A stretch of DNA of 64,000 nucleotides, taken from NCBI GenBank assembly GCA_965212525.1, contig CBDBVC010000013.1, positions 145,235 to 209,234 on the forward strand, read 5' to 3'. The stretch comes from SZUA-38 sp965212525 (GTDB lineage Bacteria > Pseudomonadota > Gammaproteobacteria > Xanthomonadales > SZUA-38). Each line of letters opens with the position of its first letter. Within the stretch, counting starts at the first letter, position 1. Of the stretch, positions 17,741-26,779 are shown in pieces. The position numbers and the translations under genes were made by a program. The notes beneath the pieces are model-generated. The model was not told the origin of the DNA. It ran no database searches and saw only the letters and a program-made list of their open reading frames with translations.

Positions 17741-18157
17741 ATGCTGCCACCCATGCCGGCGATGTTCAGTTCTGTGTTTGATGCGTATCCGGCAAAGGCG
17801 CGGGCCATACTGCTGAAGCTACGTGAACTCATCCATCAGGTCGCATCAGATGAAACAGCTGGCCCTGTCGAGGAGAGCCTGAAATGGGGCGAACCGTCCT
17901 TTGCCACCAGCACTGGCAGTCCCATCCGGATGGACTGGAAGGCAAGACAGCCCGAGGTGTGTGGGCTGTATTTTGTCTGCAGCACCACACTGATCGAGAC
18001 CTTTCGCGAACTGTTCCCGACCGAAATGAAGTATTCCGGCAACCGGGCCATCGTGCTGCCGATTGATGAGTCACTTCCCGAAAAAGAGCTCAGACAATGC
18101 ATCGCTCTTGCGCTTCGCTATCATTCAGTCAAGCATTTACCCCTGCTTGGCCTCTGA
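17741..18157 (+). CDS. DUF1801 domain protein
   Basis: 138 residues from the ATG at 17741. The sequence FDAYPAKARAILLKLRELIHQVA, VEESLKWGEPSFAT and IRMDWK, then CSTTLIETFRELFP and GNRAIVLP, is characteristic of the DUF1801 (YdhG-like) fold, a small cytoplasmic domain of unknown function. An in-frame ATG at 17708 would overlap the VOC gene and add residues not seen in the family. It is probably co-transcribed with the VOC gene one base upstream. Confidence 0.8.
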   Translation: MLPPMPAMFSSVFDAYPAKARAILLKLRELIHQVASDETAGPVEESLKWGEPSFATSTGSPIRMDWKARQPEVCGLYFVCSTTLIETFRELFPTEMKYSGNRAIVLPIDESLPEKELRQCIALALRYHSVKHLPLLGL

Positions 18158-18220
18158 ACCGGGCGTCACCGATTGCTATTAATCTGCTAATCTGAAATCA
18201 GGTCTTCACGAGACAGATTC

Positions 18221-18604
18221 ATGAACCAGCGCAATTCTTCACTTCCAGTCGTTATCACCATCCTCGCAGCCTACGGTCTGTTGCTGAGCCTGTTCATCGC
18301 GGCGCGTGGCCTGGCACACAGCTATGCCCACTGGGTTGAAGGCGTCAGCCTTGCAGACATGCCTGCGCTTACCACGCTGGCCCTGCCCTTCATTGGCCTT
18401 GATGGCAAGCTGGCCTGGCTTTCATCTGTGGTCTGGATCGTGCTGGCACTCTGGCCGGGGTTTGCCTGGTTTCAGTACTGGCGATCTGATAGTGAAACAG
18501 CCGCATCGACTCTCAATCATCTCCTGCTGGCCTGGCTGATGCTGCTGCTGACGCTGGCGATATGGCTCATCATCGGTCTGTTCCTGCCGTTCTCGCTGCT
18601 CTGA
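18221..18604 (+). CDS. Small integral membrane protein, unknown
   Basis: 127 residues with three strongly hydrophobic segments (about 8-27, 63-80, 99-125). A loop contains GLAHSYAHWVEGVSLADMP. No family recognised and no informative neighbour. The ATG follows ACGAGACAG, a weak ribosome-binding site. Confidence 0.65.
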   Translation: MNQRNSSLPVVITILAAYGLLLSLFIAARGLAHSYAHWVEGVSLADMPALTTLALPFIGLDGKLAWLSSVVWIVLALWPGFAWFQYWRSDSETAASTLNHLLLAWLMLLLTLAIWLIIGLFLPFSLL

Positions 18605-18632
18605 TCAGACTGTTTCAGCGTTATTGCATCCT

Positions 18633-18648
18633 GTTACATTCGGTTACA
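18633..18648 (+). promoter_or_regulatory. Direct-repeat motif, OmpR-family-like
   Basis: GTTACATTCGGTTACA, two GTTACA half-sites ten bases apart, 70 bases before the secreted protein start. It differs at two bases from the motif before the related gene at 606-1781. Probably bound by an OmpR/PhoB-family regulator (inferred). Confidence 0.45.
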
Positions 18649-18717
18649 GGAATTTAACGCAAGTCAAACACCGTCGAACGTAGCATGAATCGCAAACAAG
18701 CCCCTGGAGTGCGTTCC

Positions 18718-19629
18718 ATGTTCAGACAATCATTTCCTGCAATCCTGTTTCTTGGTCTCCTTTCGCAGGCCTTGCTGGCACAGCCCCAGTCCCTGTCTGA
18801 GGGTAATATCGAGGAACTGATTCGCCCAACCAGTGGATTGTGGTGGAATCCCGATGAACCGGGTACGGGCATCTCACTCGAGTTTTCTGCTGCCGGCCCC
18901 TGGTTCGGTGCCCTTTACCTGTATAACCCGGACGGGACACCCGTTTTCGTGACACTTCAGGGCAATTCGCTGGATTATGCGGTGAACCGACAGGGACTCA
19001 GCGAGTCGACAGCCTACAGCGGTGCCTTCATCCTTGGTGTCTACGCTGTCGCCGAGGGTACTGTGAACAGCAGCAGTGAAGGTCTCTGCCTGGGTTGCGA
19101 CTGGCAGCAACCGAATACTGGTGTCCTCAATGTTCAGGCGACGATTGAATTCTTTGATCTCGATCTGGGCCTGCTGACCTTGCGCGACAGCGATACCAAT
19201 GAGGTACTGATTCAACAGCAGATCGAACCGTTCATACCCGGGCAGAACGACAACTTTGTTTCTGATTCCAGTTACTCACTTCTCGACGTCTCGATCACGC
19301 TGCTGGGCAACGACTTCGCCCATCAGGCTGGGGCCACGGCTGACGGTTTCGGGCTGCGCATCTATTTCACCGGACAGTACGGCATATCCTATGATTGCCT
19401 GGATAATTGCAGTGAAACCATTGAACCTGTGATCAACAACATCGATACATTCTGCATGTTCGGGGTCTGCCAGGATCTGGCCTACGTGATTCCGCCGGCG
19501 CAGGACTTTATCTCGTACAGCACCTTCACCAGCCCCAAACGTGGCCTGATCATTGGTGTGATGGACAAGGCAACGGCGATCGAGAATTCTCTGCCGACAC
19601 AGATCATCATTGACAGCCTGTATCGCTGA
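18718..19629 (+). CDS. Secreted protein with WWNPDEPGTG beta module
   Basis: 303 residues from the ATG at 18718, eight bases after GGAG. A signal peptide ends near LLAQPQ. The first module, SGLWWNPDEPGTGISLEF followed by WFGALYLYNPDGTPVFVTLQG, is a beta module common in secreted proteins of environmental Gammaproteobacteria. The general form is W-[YW]-N-P...G-x-G-x-x-x-E...Y-x-x-x-G-x-P-x-[FW]. Two Cys pairs (CLGC, CLDNC) may form disulphides. The start at 18685 would put 11 extra residues before the signal. Function unknown. Confidence 0.75.
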   Translation: MFRQSFPAILFLGLLSQALLAQPQSLSEGNIEELIRPTSGLWWNPDEPGTGISLEFSAAGPWFGALYLYNPDGTPVFVTLQGNSLDYAVNRQGLSESTAYSGAFILGVYAVAEGTVNSSSEGLCLGCDWQQPNTGVLNVQATIEFFDLDLGLLTLRDSDTNEVLIQQQIEPFIPGQNDNFVSDSSYSLLDVSITLLGNDFAHQAGATADGFGLRIYFTGQYGISYDCLDNCSETIEPVINNIDTFCMFGVCQDLAYVIPPAQDFISYSTFTSPKRGLIIGVMDKATAIENSLPTQIIIDSLYR

Positions 19630-19828
19630 TTCTGGTGACTGGTCAGACCATTTGGTTATATGGCATTAATGCTGACTTGACGTTTCGAAGGGTGCAACAG
19701 CACCACACCGATACCCGGTTAAGTCACTGATAAATAAGTTGATTACCTGGCCTCACTGGCTACTGCGTGTCAGGCCACAGTACCAGGCCTGTCACGCCGA
19801 TGGGTTGATCAAGTTTGCACAATCACAC
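19630..19828. other. Intergenic stretch without recognised gene
   Basis: Together with the riboswitch leader this is the longest non-coding stretch (19630-20102). In this first part I see no convincing reading frame, RNA gene or terminator with a T-run. Confidence 0.6.
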
Positions 19829-19858
19829 TTGACGCCAAACACGAGCAGCCCGTAAGCT
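19829..19858 (+). promoter_or_regulatory. Candidate promoter of the met riboswitch transcript
   Basis: TTGACG is followed after 18 bases by TAAGCT, just before the riboswitch. The -35 fits sigma-70 well, the -10 poorly. Position rather than sequence supports it. Confidence 0.3.
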
Positions 19859-19868
19859 GCGCTCAAAT

Positions 19869-19991
19869 TCTCATAGAGACCAGCTGAGGGACAGGCCCTT
19901 TGACGCTGGGGCAACCTTCGACGCTAACCCCGTCGGAACGGTGCCAAGTCCTGCGGATGACATGTTCGATCAGATCATCCGGGAAATGAGA
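19869..19991 (+). ncRNA. SAM-I type (S-box) riboswitch
   Basis: Conserved S-box core segments occur in order: GAGGGACAGGCCC, then GGGGCAACC, then GGTGCCAAGTCC. An outer stem TCTCAT / ATGAGA closes the element (P1). GGATGA / TCATCC forms the P4 hairpin at about 19955-19981. The element precedes metX-metB-hom, as expected for S-adenosylmethionine feedback on methionine synthesis. No hairpin with a T-run follows. The 3' strand of P1 could pair with CTCAT at 20053-20057, so control may be at translation; that part is inference. Confidence 0.88.
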
Positions 19992-20102
19992 CGCACAGCA
20001 GCCACGTCAGTGGATGGGCTTGCGACACACCTCTGCTGATCTGCCGAGGTCACCTCATCTCCCGCAACGCGACTTCTCTGAACGCCTGATACTGCGGACA
20101 AG

Positions 20103-21257
20103 ATGATGACACAAGCCAGCCCTGTTACCGATGAACCCTGTTGTCGCCCCGACAGCAATCTGAGTGCACTATCCGATCATCCGAAATGGAACGCCACCAG
20201 CAGTGCGCAGGTACCGCTTCGCGTCACCGAATCCGAACTGTTCCTGCCATCTGGCCTGACACTGCTGTCAGGCGAGGTGCTGAGCAAGACACGCATTGCC
20301 TGGCGCCTGGTGGAACCGGCCAGCGACTGCCAATCTGACTTGCCATTGCCATGCCTGCTGATCCTTGGCGGCATCTCGGCCAACCGCCGTGTGTTCACGA
20401 CAGACAGGGAATACGGCAGCGGCTGGTGGCAGGCACTGGCGGGTGCTGGATCGGAAATCACATCGGGCCGATACCGGGTTCTGTCAGTAGATTACATTGG
20501 CGGCAACGACGCCTCAACGGGACCTGATCACTGCCCCTATCAGGATGGCGAGATCGAGTTTCCGGCCGTGTCGACAGCGGATCAGGCCAATGCGGTCGTT
20601 CAGCTGCTGGATCATCTGGGTATCGATCGGCTGCACTGCCTGATCGGTGCCTCCTATGGTGGTCTGGTAGGGTTCCAGTTCGCATCCCGGTACCCGGAAC
20701 GACTGGATTCACTGCTTAGCCTTGGTGCCGCTCATCGCCCAGATCGACATGCATCGGCCACTCGACTGGTACAGCGCGAAATCCTGCGGCTGGGTCTGAA
20801 CAGCGGATCATCACTCAAACGTGCCGTTTCCTGTGCCCGGGCACTGGCCGTGACCAGCTACCGTTCAGCACGGGAATTCGAGCAGCGCTTCGATACCCTG
20901 GATGACCTGGCCTCGTACCTGCATCATCAGGGCGACCGTTTTGCAGACCGCTTCAGTGCCCGTGCCTATCTGTGCCTGTCCGAATCGATTGATACCCATG
21001 ACGTCAACCCGTCTCGAATCAGCACACCGACAACGCTGGTGGCTTTCAACAACGATCTGATATCGCCGCCGAAAGTGATCAAGGATCTGCATCGCAGACT
21101 GCCCTGCCCGGGACGATTTCACCTGATCAACAGCCTCTATGGTCATGACGGCTTTCTGAAGGAAACCGAAGCCGTTCAGCGCATCATCAACCAGACTCTC
21201 ACCGGGCAGCAAACCCGTGACGAAAATTTACAGAAGGAGCCGCAGCCATGTCAGTAG
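20103..21257 (+). CDS. metX: Homoserine O-acyltransferase, MetX family
   Basis: 384 residues, alpha/beta-hydrolase fold. The nucleophile is Ser184 in GASYGG. The acid is in AFNNDLISPP and the His in YGHDGFL, giving the MetX catalytic triad. ILGGISANRR and VDYIGGNDASTGP are typical of the MetX group. It activates homoserine with an acetyl or succinyl group; the sequence alone does not tell me which. It is first in metX-metB-hom behind a SAM riboswitch. ATG codons at 20103 and 20106 are both possible. Confidence 0.88.
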   Translation: MMTQASPVTDEPCCRPDSNLSALSDHPKWNATSSAQVPLRVTESELFLPSGLTLLSGEVLSKTRIAWRLVEPASDCQSDLPLPCLLILGGISANRRVFTTDREYGSGWWQALAGAGSEITSGRYRVLSVDYIGGNDASTGPDHCPYQDGEIEFPAVSTADQANAVVQLLDHLGIDRLHCLIGASYGGLVGFQFASRYPERLDSLLSLGAAHRPDRHASATRLVQREILRLGLNSGSSLKRAVSCARALAVTSYRSAREFEQRFDTLDDLASYLHHQGDRFADRFSARAYLCLSESIDTHDVNPSRISTPTTLVAFNNDLISPPKVIKDLHRRLPCPGRFHLINSLYGHDGFLKETEAVQRIINQTLTGQQTRDENLQKEPQPCQ

Positions 21258-22483
21258 ACCAGGACCTGCAGCAGCATCAGCAGAGAACTCGTGCAGTTCG
21301 CGCTGCCATAGACAGCGACAGCCAGCATGGTGCCATCGTGCCACCGATACACCTGTCGTCCAATTTCAGTTTCGATGGCTTCAACCGCAAGCGACGCTAT
21401 GATTACACCCGATCCGGCAACCCGACCCGGGATCACCTGGCCGAGGCACTGACAGAGCTGGAACAGGGCGAAGGTGCCGTGGTGACTTCGACTGGCATGG
21501 CAGCTGTGTGTCTGGTGCTCAATCTGCTCAAGCCTGGCGATGTGCTGCTGGCACCTCATGACTGCTACGGCGGCACCCACCGAGCCTTCGAAGCGCTGGC
21601 GCGCAAATACCAGTTCAGACTGATCTGGAACGATTTCACCGACCTGAACACGACGGCACGCGTGATCCGCACCAATGCGCCGGCCATCGTGTGGCTGGAA
21701 ACACCCAGTAATCCGCTGTTGCGCATCAGTGATATCCGCGCGATCTGCAAACTGGCGAAGCAGCAACAGGCACTGGTGGTGGCCGATAACACCTTCCTGT
21801 CACCGGTATTGCAGCAACCGATTGCACTGGGTGCCGACATCGTGGTGCATTCCACCACCAAATACATCAATGGTCATTCCGATGTGGTTGGTGGGGCGGT
21901 GGTGTGCCGTGATGCTGCCATCGCCGAAGAACTCAGCTGGTGGGCAAACTGCCTTGGCGTCACCGGTGCACCGTTTGACAGCTTCCTCACCCTGCGTGGC
22001 CTCAGGACCATTCATGTCCGGCTCAGCCAGCATGAAAACAATGCCCGTGAGATTGCCAGTTTCCTGTCCTGTCACGACAGGATCGACCAGGTGTACTATC
22101 CCGGACTCAGCTCGCATGCCGGTCACCTCATTGCCCGCGAACAGCAGGCCGGCTTTGGCGCCATGATCAGCTTTGAACTCAAGCTGGACAACGATCGATC
22201 CGATACACAGATCGAGCAGTTCGCTACCGGGCTTGACTGTTTTTCTCTGGCCGAATCGCTGGGCGGCGTTGAATCACTGATTGCCCATCCGGCCACCATG
22301 ACCCATGCTGCCATGTCCGAAGAGGCACAGCAGGTCGCGGGCATTGGACGCAACCTGTTCCGGCTCTCGATTGGCATCGAACACGTCGATGACCTGACCG
22401 TCGATCTGGGCCGCGCACTGGATCGACTCGATGACACTGGCCACGCTGCCAGTATGGAACGACTGACCGGTACCCGCTCATGA
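21248..22483 (+). CDS. metB: Cystathionine gamma-synthase
   Basis: 411 residues, Cys/Met-metabolism PLP family. Lys205 in HSTTKYINGHSD is the PLP Schiff-base residue. YDYTRSGNPTRDHLAEAL, STGMAAVCLVL, DCYGGTHR and ETPSNPLLRISDI are family signatures. It joins an O-acylhomoserine with cysteine to form cystathionine. O-acylhomoserine sulfhydrylase activity cannot be excluded. It overlaps metX by ten bases and hom by four (ATGA), so the three genes are translationally coupled. Confidence 0.92.
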   Translation: MSVDQDLQQHQQRTRAVRAAIDSDSQHGAIVPPIHLSSNFSFDGFNRKRRYDYTRSGNPTRDHLAEALTELEQGEGAVVTSTGMAAVCLVLNLLKPGDVLLAPHDCYGGTHRAFEALARKYQFRLIWNDFTDLNTTARVIRTNAPAIVWLETPSNPLLRISDIRAICKLAKQQQALVVADNTFLSPVLQQPIALGADIVVHSTTKYINGHSDVVGGAVVCRDAAIAEELSWWANCLGVTGAPFDSFLTLRGLRTIHVRLSQHENNAREIASFLSCHDRIDQVYYPGLSSHAGHLIAREQQAGFGAMISFELKLDNDRSDTQIEQFATGLDCFSLAESLGGVESLIAHPATMTHAAMSEEAQQVAGIGRNLFRLSIGIEHVDDLTVDLGRALDRLDDTGHAASMERLTGTRS

Positions 22484-23631
22484 GTGGTGTCGAACCAGTA
22501 CAGCATGGGCCAGATCGGCCTCGCGTCTGGCCGCTGGACCTGCAACAGCAAGCTCAGTCTGATATTCGCCAGTCGGTCAGCCTGGTACTGATCGGCCCCG
22601 GCAAGGTCGGAACAGCGTTTCTGAACCAACTGACCGAATGGCAATCGGCCGATACTGACCGGGCTGAGCAGATCAGTCTGCTGGCGCTGTGCCGTCAGCG
22701 CACCATGCTGACCGAGGCGCGTGGCATTTCACTTGAAGACTGGCAACACAGGCTTGATACATCGAACCAGGCCAGCAATCTGGATCATCTGAGCCTGTTC
22801 CTGTCGCAGCTGAGGCATCGGCGCATCGTGATCATCGACAGTACGGCATCATCGGAGGTGGCAGCGTATCATGTTCAATGGTTGAACGCAGGTCATGATG
22901 TGATCACCGCCAACAAGGCGGGGCCGGCTGGCTCCCAGAATCGCTGGGATCGAGCAAGACCGGATTCAGCCGTCAACGCACAACCACACTACGGCATCGA
23001 GACCACGGTAGGTGCCGCCTTGCCAGTCATTGACACACTGATCAAACTGAAACATGCCGGCGATAGCGTGATCCGGATCGATGGCATCTTTTCTGGTTCG
23101 ATTGCCTGGATCTTCAATCAGGTGGATAACGGTATACGGTTGTCGGATGCCATTGTCGAGGCTCACCGGCTGGGCCTGACCGAGCCGGATCCCAGAGATG
23201 ACCTGTCCGGACTGGATATTGCACGAAAACTGCTGATTCTTGCCCGGCAAACCGGTTGGCGTGAGGAACTCGATCGGGTGGATGTCCCGGATTTACTACC
23301 CTTTCCCCTGAAGGCATGTTCGCTTGACGAGTTCTTCACCCGTTTGAACGAGGTGGATGATCACCTCAGCGGCGCGATCGATGACGCCAGAGACAGCGGT
23401 CGCAAGCTGCTGGTGGAGGGTTGCATTGACAGCAGCTCTGGCCTTGCAGCCAGGCTCAGCTCACACCCGCGTGATCATGCCTTCAGCCTCGCCAATGCCA
23501 GTGACAATATCATCCGTATCTTCACGCGACGATACGGTGAACATCCACTGATCATTCAGGGTGCCGGCGCCGGTGTCGAACTGACGGCATCGGGCCTCAT
23601 CACCGAGCTGGTGCAACTGCTGCAGGGATAG
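22480..23631 (+). CDS. hom: Homoserine dehydrogenase
   Basis: 383 residues. The NAD(P)-binding region is VLIGPGKVGTAFLNQL. IIDSTASSEVAAYHVQWLNAGHDVITANKAG resembles the dehydrogenase half of ThrA and MetL. GIFSGSIAWIFNQ and LTEPDPRDDLSGLDIARKLLILAR hold the catalytic Asp/Lys region. No aspartokinase domain is attached, so it is monofunctional. It reduces aspartate semialdehyde to homoserine. Being in the riboswitch operon suggests it serves methionine rather than threonine synthesis. It converges on ubiB with a 20-base gap. Confidence 0.92.
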   Translation: MSGVEPVQHGPDRPRVWPLDLQQQAQSDIRQSVSLVLIGPGKVGTAFLNQLTEWQSADTDRAEQISLLALCRQRTMLTEARGISLEDWQHRLDTSNQASNLDHLSLFLSQLRHRRIVIIDSTASSEVAAYHVQWLNAGHDVITANKAGPAGSQNRWDRARPDSAVNAQPHYGIETTVGAALPVIDTLIKLKHAGDSVIRIDGIFSGSIAWIFNQVDNGIRLSDAIVEAHRLGLTEPDPRDDLSGLDIARKLLILARQTGWREELDRVDVPDLLPFPLKACSLDEFFTRLNEVDDHLSGAIDDARDSGRKLLVEGCIDSSSGLAARLSSHPRDHAFSLANASDNIIRIFTRRYGEHPLIIQGAGAGVELTASGLITELVQLLQG

Positions 23632-23651
23632 GTGAGCGCTTTACGGCTTGA

Positions 23652-25310
23652 TTATTTGAACAGTGCCCGGACGGCCATCCGTGCAGTAAGCCCGGTACCT
23701 GCCCAGGCCGTTACCGGGGCCTGCCACAGTTGCAGGGATGTCTTGTCAAACAGGTAGAGCAGCACCGTGGCTATTGAAAATCCGGCCGCCAGTATGGCTG
23801 CGTTGGTGCCTTTCCTGCGTCGTCTGTCCAGCTCGTTCTGAGCCTGACGCTGGCGTTCTCGCATGAGCCCGTTGCGATCATTTTTCACCACCATGCCGAG
23901 CGCGTCGTGAATCAGGCCCGGCAGTTCCGGCGCACGCGAGATCCAGCCGGGCAGCTGGCGTCTGAAGTCATCAACGGCACGGTCGATGCTGCCGCGCTGC
24001 TTCAGGATCTCGAGCAGAATGGGTCTGGATGTGGCCCAGATATCGAGATCGGGATAGACATGGCGCCCGATGCCCTCGATATTGAGCAGGGTTTTCTGCA
24101 GCAGGATCAGTTCGGGTTGAACTACAAGCCCGTACTGACGCGCGACCGCAAACAACTGAAACAGGACTTCGGCGAAAGAGATTTCGGACAGTGACTTGGA
24201 AAACTGCGGCTCGGATACCGTACGAACCGAGGCTTCGAGTTCATCCACGCGTACCGTGTCTGGCACCCAGCCGGCCTCGATGTGCAGTTCCGCCACCCGG
24301 CGATAATCCTGGTTGAAGAAGGCGAGAAAATTCTCTGCCATGAAGTACTGGTGGGCCGGGGGCAACGAGCCGACGATGCCAAAATCGACGGCATTGTAGA
24401 CCGGTTTTTCGGGATCTGTGACATCGACCATGATATTGCCCGGGTGCATGTCGGCATGGAAGAAATTATCCCGGAACACCTGGGTGTAGAAGATATGAAT
24501 ACCGCGCTCGGCCAGCACCTGCAGATTGACACCAGCCGCGTTAAGGCTGTCGATATCATCGACGGTGATGCCACTGACCCGTTCCATCACCATCACTCGT
24601 CGCTTGCTGTAATCCCAGTAGATACTGGGAATGTAAAGCTCTTTTGAATCGGCAAAGTTTCGTTTCAGCACCGAGGCATTGGCGGCCTCGCGCTGCAGGT
24701 CGAGCTCATTGTAGATGGTCTTCTCGAGTTCGTTGACGATCTCGATGGGGCGGATGTTCTTTGATTCTTTCCAGTAGCGCTGGGCATTTTCGGCAATGGT
24801 GCGGATCAGCGACATATCGGCGCGGATCTGCTCCTCGATACCGGGCCGGATGACCTTGACCACCACATCCTCGCCGCTGTTGAGTGTGGCGGCATGGACC
24901 TGGGCGATGGAAGCCGAGGCCAGCGGTGTGTTGTCGAATGAAGCGAACAGGCTGTCGACGTCCTGTTTCAGGTCGGCCTCGATGGTCTCACGCGCCTGCT
25001 CATGGGGAAATGGCGGTACCTGATCGCGCAAGCGCGACAATTCGTCGGCCAGATCGGCAGGCAGCAGGTCACGTCGTGTGGACAGTACCTGACCCAGTTT
25101 GACAAACACCGGACCCAGTTCCTCCAGGGCCAGACGAATGCGCACGGCCTCGGGCAAATGACGTACCTTGCGTCGGCCCCAGGGGGCCAGAATGCGTATC
25201 AGACGAATCGGCCTGAACAGGTGGGTGGCAATCAGAATGTCGTCGAGTCGGTAGCGCGCCAGAACACTGCTGATGCGTATGAGTCGACCCAGGTTACCGA
25301 ATATCTTCAA
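23652..25310 (-). CDS. ubiB: UbiB, atypical kinase/ATPase of ubiquinone synthesis
   Basis: 552 residues. The family signature LGPVFVKLGQVLSTRRDLLP (KxGQ) is near 65-85. The A-rich loop PLASASIAQVH, VVKVIRPG, ELDLQREAAN, NFFHADMHPGNIMVD and VDFGIVGSLP complete the ABC1/UbiB kinase-like fold. Two C-terminal hydrophobic segments anchor it in the membrane. It is last in ubiE-ubiJ-ubiB. The start appears to be TTG, overlapping the ubiJ stop as TTGA; no ATG lies near enough to replace it. Confidence 0.94.
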   Translation of the reverse strand: MKIFGNLGRLIRISSVLARYRLDDILIATHLFRPIRLIRILAPWGRRKVRHLPEAVRIRLALEELGPVFVKLGQVLSTRRDLLPADLADELSRLRDQVPPFPHEQARETIEADLKQDVDSLFASFDNTPLASASIAQVHAATLNSGEDVVVKVIRPGIEEQIRADMSLIRTIAENAQRYWKESKNIRPIEIVNELEKTIYNELDLQREAANASVLKRNFADSKELYIPSIYWDYSKRRVMVMERVSGITVDDIDSLNAAGVNLQVLAERGIHIFYTQVFRDNFFHADMHPGNIMVDVTDPEKPVYNAVDFGIVGSLPPAHQYFMAENFLAFFNQDYRRVAELHIEAGWVPDTVRVDELEASVRTVSEPQFSKSLSEISFAEVLFQLFAVARQYGLVVQPELILLQKTLLNIEGIGRHVYPDLDIWATSRPILLEILKQRGSIDRAVDDFRRQLPGWISRAPELPGLIHDALGMVVKNDRNGLMRERQRQAQNELDRRRRKGTNAAILAAGFSIATVLLYLFDKTSLQLWQAPVTAWAGTGLTARMAVRALFK

Positions 25311-25927
25311 GAAGCCGTGTCCTGTCCGTGTTTCGACATGACTGCAGCGACCCGGCGTTCGATGTGCTCGACATCATCGCGCAGATCATCCACAGCATCG
25401 AGAAATTCGTCCATTTCCTCGCGGTTCACCAGTAGACGGCCCTCGACACGAAAATAATCGCTCGCCGTTTCACTCATCCTGTATCCGGCCGATGTGATCC
25501 AGTCTTTCAGGCCCCGGCTGGCACGGGCCAGCTGGACACCCACCACATCGCCGAACAGACGGCTCATGGCTTCCTCGAAATCCGGATTCATCGACTGGAA
25601 CAATTGCTGGAACTGGCGACCGGTTTCGGCATCACCGGATATCTGCATGCGACCGGTATTGAGTTTGCCGCCCGAGGCAGCCACCGCCATGAATGCACCG
25701 GGTGAGGCTTTCAGCCAGGTGGTGGTCTCTGCATCATCTTCATCGGCCAGCACCAGTTTCTGATCATCCACCCGGATGATGAACTTCAGATCCGGGCCCG
25801 TGATCTCGACACCCAGTTGCAGGCCCTGCATACGACGCAGACGTTTGCGTGACTCGTCATCGAATTCCAGCGCCTTGTTGAGGGCTGTGACCAGGGCACC
25901 GCCCATGAATTGTCCACGTTCGCTCAC
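25307..25927 (-). CDS. ubiJ: UbiJ, SCP2-domain ubiquinone accessory factor
   Basis: 206 residues. The N-terminal part (about 10-115) is an SCP2 sterol-carrier-like lipid-binding domain (LQLGVEITGPDLKFIIRVDD, GGKLNTGRMQISGDAETGRQFQQLF). The C-terminus is a helical, probably coiled-coil tail (EEMDEFLDAVDDLRDDVEHIERR). UbiJ supports the soluble Ubi complex of aerobic ubiquinone synthesis. The GTG start overlaps the ubiE stop (GTGA). Confidence 0.9.
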   Translation of the reverse strand: MSERGQFMGGALVTALNKALEFDDESRKRLRRMQGLQLGVEITGPDLKFIIRVDDQKLVLADEDDAETTTWLKASPGAFMAVAASGGKLNTGRMQISGDAETGRQFQQLFQSMNPDFEEAMSRLFGDVVGVQLARASRGLKDWITSAGYRMSETASDYFRVEGRLLVNREEMDEFLDAVDDLRDDVEHIERRVAAVMSKHGQDTAS

Positions 25928-26679
25928 GCCTTGACTCCCGAATGTATCGCCACCATGCCCAGGAAAAGGTTGCGGTAGCGGGTCTGTACAAATCCGGCCT
26001 CGTCCATCATCAGCCGCAATGATTCCTGATCCGGGTGCTTGCGAATCGACTCCGCAAGGTAACGGTAGGCTTCCTCGTCATCGGCGATCCAGCGCCCCAG
26101 TCGCGGCAGAATCTCGAATGAATACCAGTCATACAGCGGTCGCGCCTCGCGCGCTGTCAGGGTGGAAAACTCCAGCACCAGCACGCGCCCACCTGGCTTG
26201 AGTACACGAAAAATGCTCTCCAGTGCCATCTGCTTGTCTGTCACATTGCGCAGACCGAATGCCATGGTAACCGCATCGAAACTGTTGCGCTCGAAAGGCA
26301 GGTACTGGGCATCGGCAATACAGCATTCGATGCGGTCAATGCGACCCTCATCCAGCATGCGATCACGCCCATGTGACAGCATCGCCGGGTTGATGTCAGA
26401 CAGGACGATGTGGCCTTCCGGGCCGACACGATCATACAGCAGGGCGGCTATGTCGCCGGTACCGCCTGCCAGGTCGAGCACATGATCACCCGGCCTGATG
26501 CCACTGATGTGACAGAAGTGCCGCTTCCACAGGCGATGAACACCCAACGACATCATGTCATTCATGATGTCATAGTTGCCCGCGACCGAGGTAAACACCT
26601 CGCCCACCAGGCCTGCCTTTTCGGCAACGGGTACATCGCTGAAACCGAAGTGAGTCAGCTCGTCCGGGGTTTTGGGCAT
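25924..26679 (-). CDS. ubiE: Demethylmenaquinone/2-methoxy-6-polyprenylbenzoquinol methyltransferase
   Basis: About 251 residues from MPKTPDE (26679). SAM-binding motif I is VLDLAGGTGDIAALL. YDIMNDMMSLGVHRLWK and TMAFGLRNVTDKQMAL are the UbiE family signatures, with LKPGGRVLVLEFS after them. It C-methylates the quinone ring in ubiquinone (and menaquinone) synthesis. It is first of ubiE-ubiJ-ubiB, all overlapping. Confidence 0.95.
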   Translation of the reverse strand: MPKTPDELTHFGFSDVPVAEKAGLVGEVFTSVAGNYDIMNDMMSLGVHRLWKRHFCHISGIRPGDHVLDLAGGTGDIAALLYDRVGPEGHIVLSDINPAMLSHGRDRMLDEGRIDRIECCIADAQYLPFERNSFDAVTMAFGLRNVTDKQMALESIFRVLKPGGRVLVLEFSTLTAREARPLYDWYSFEILPRLGRWIADDEEAYRYLAESIRKHPDQESLRLMMDEAGFVQTRYRNLFLGMVAIHSGVKA

Positions 26680-26779
26680 TGTCAATTCTGTCGTGCTAAT
26701 ATCCCGCACATTCTATCAGATTTTGATTGATCACTCCGGGTTATTGGTGATGATGCAGGTGCCCGGAATTGTCCTGTTA

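Noticed and set aside
18632..18650. Inverted-repeat reading of CCTGTTACATTCGGTTACAGG-like sequence as a hairpin
   Set aside because: Only five bases pair at each end; the direct-repeat reading (GTTACA twice) is stronger and is shared with the motif at 1890.
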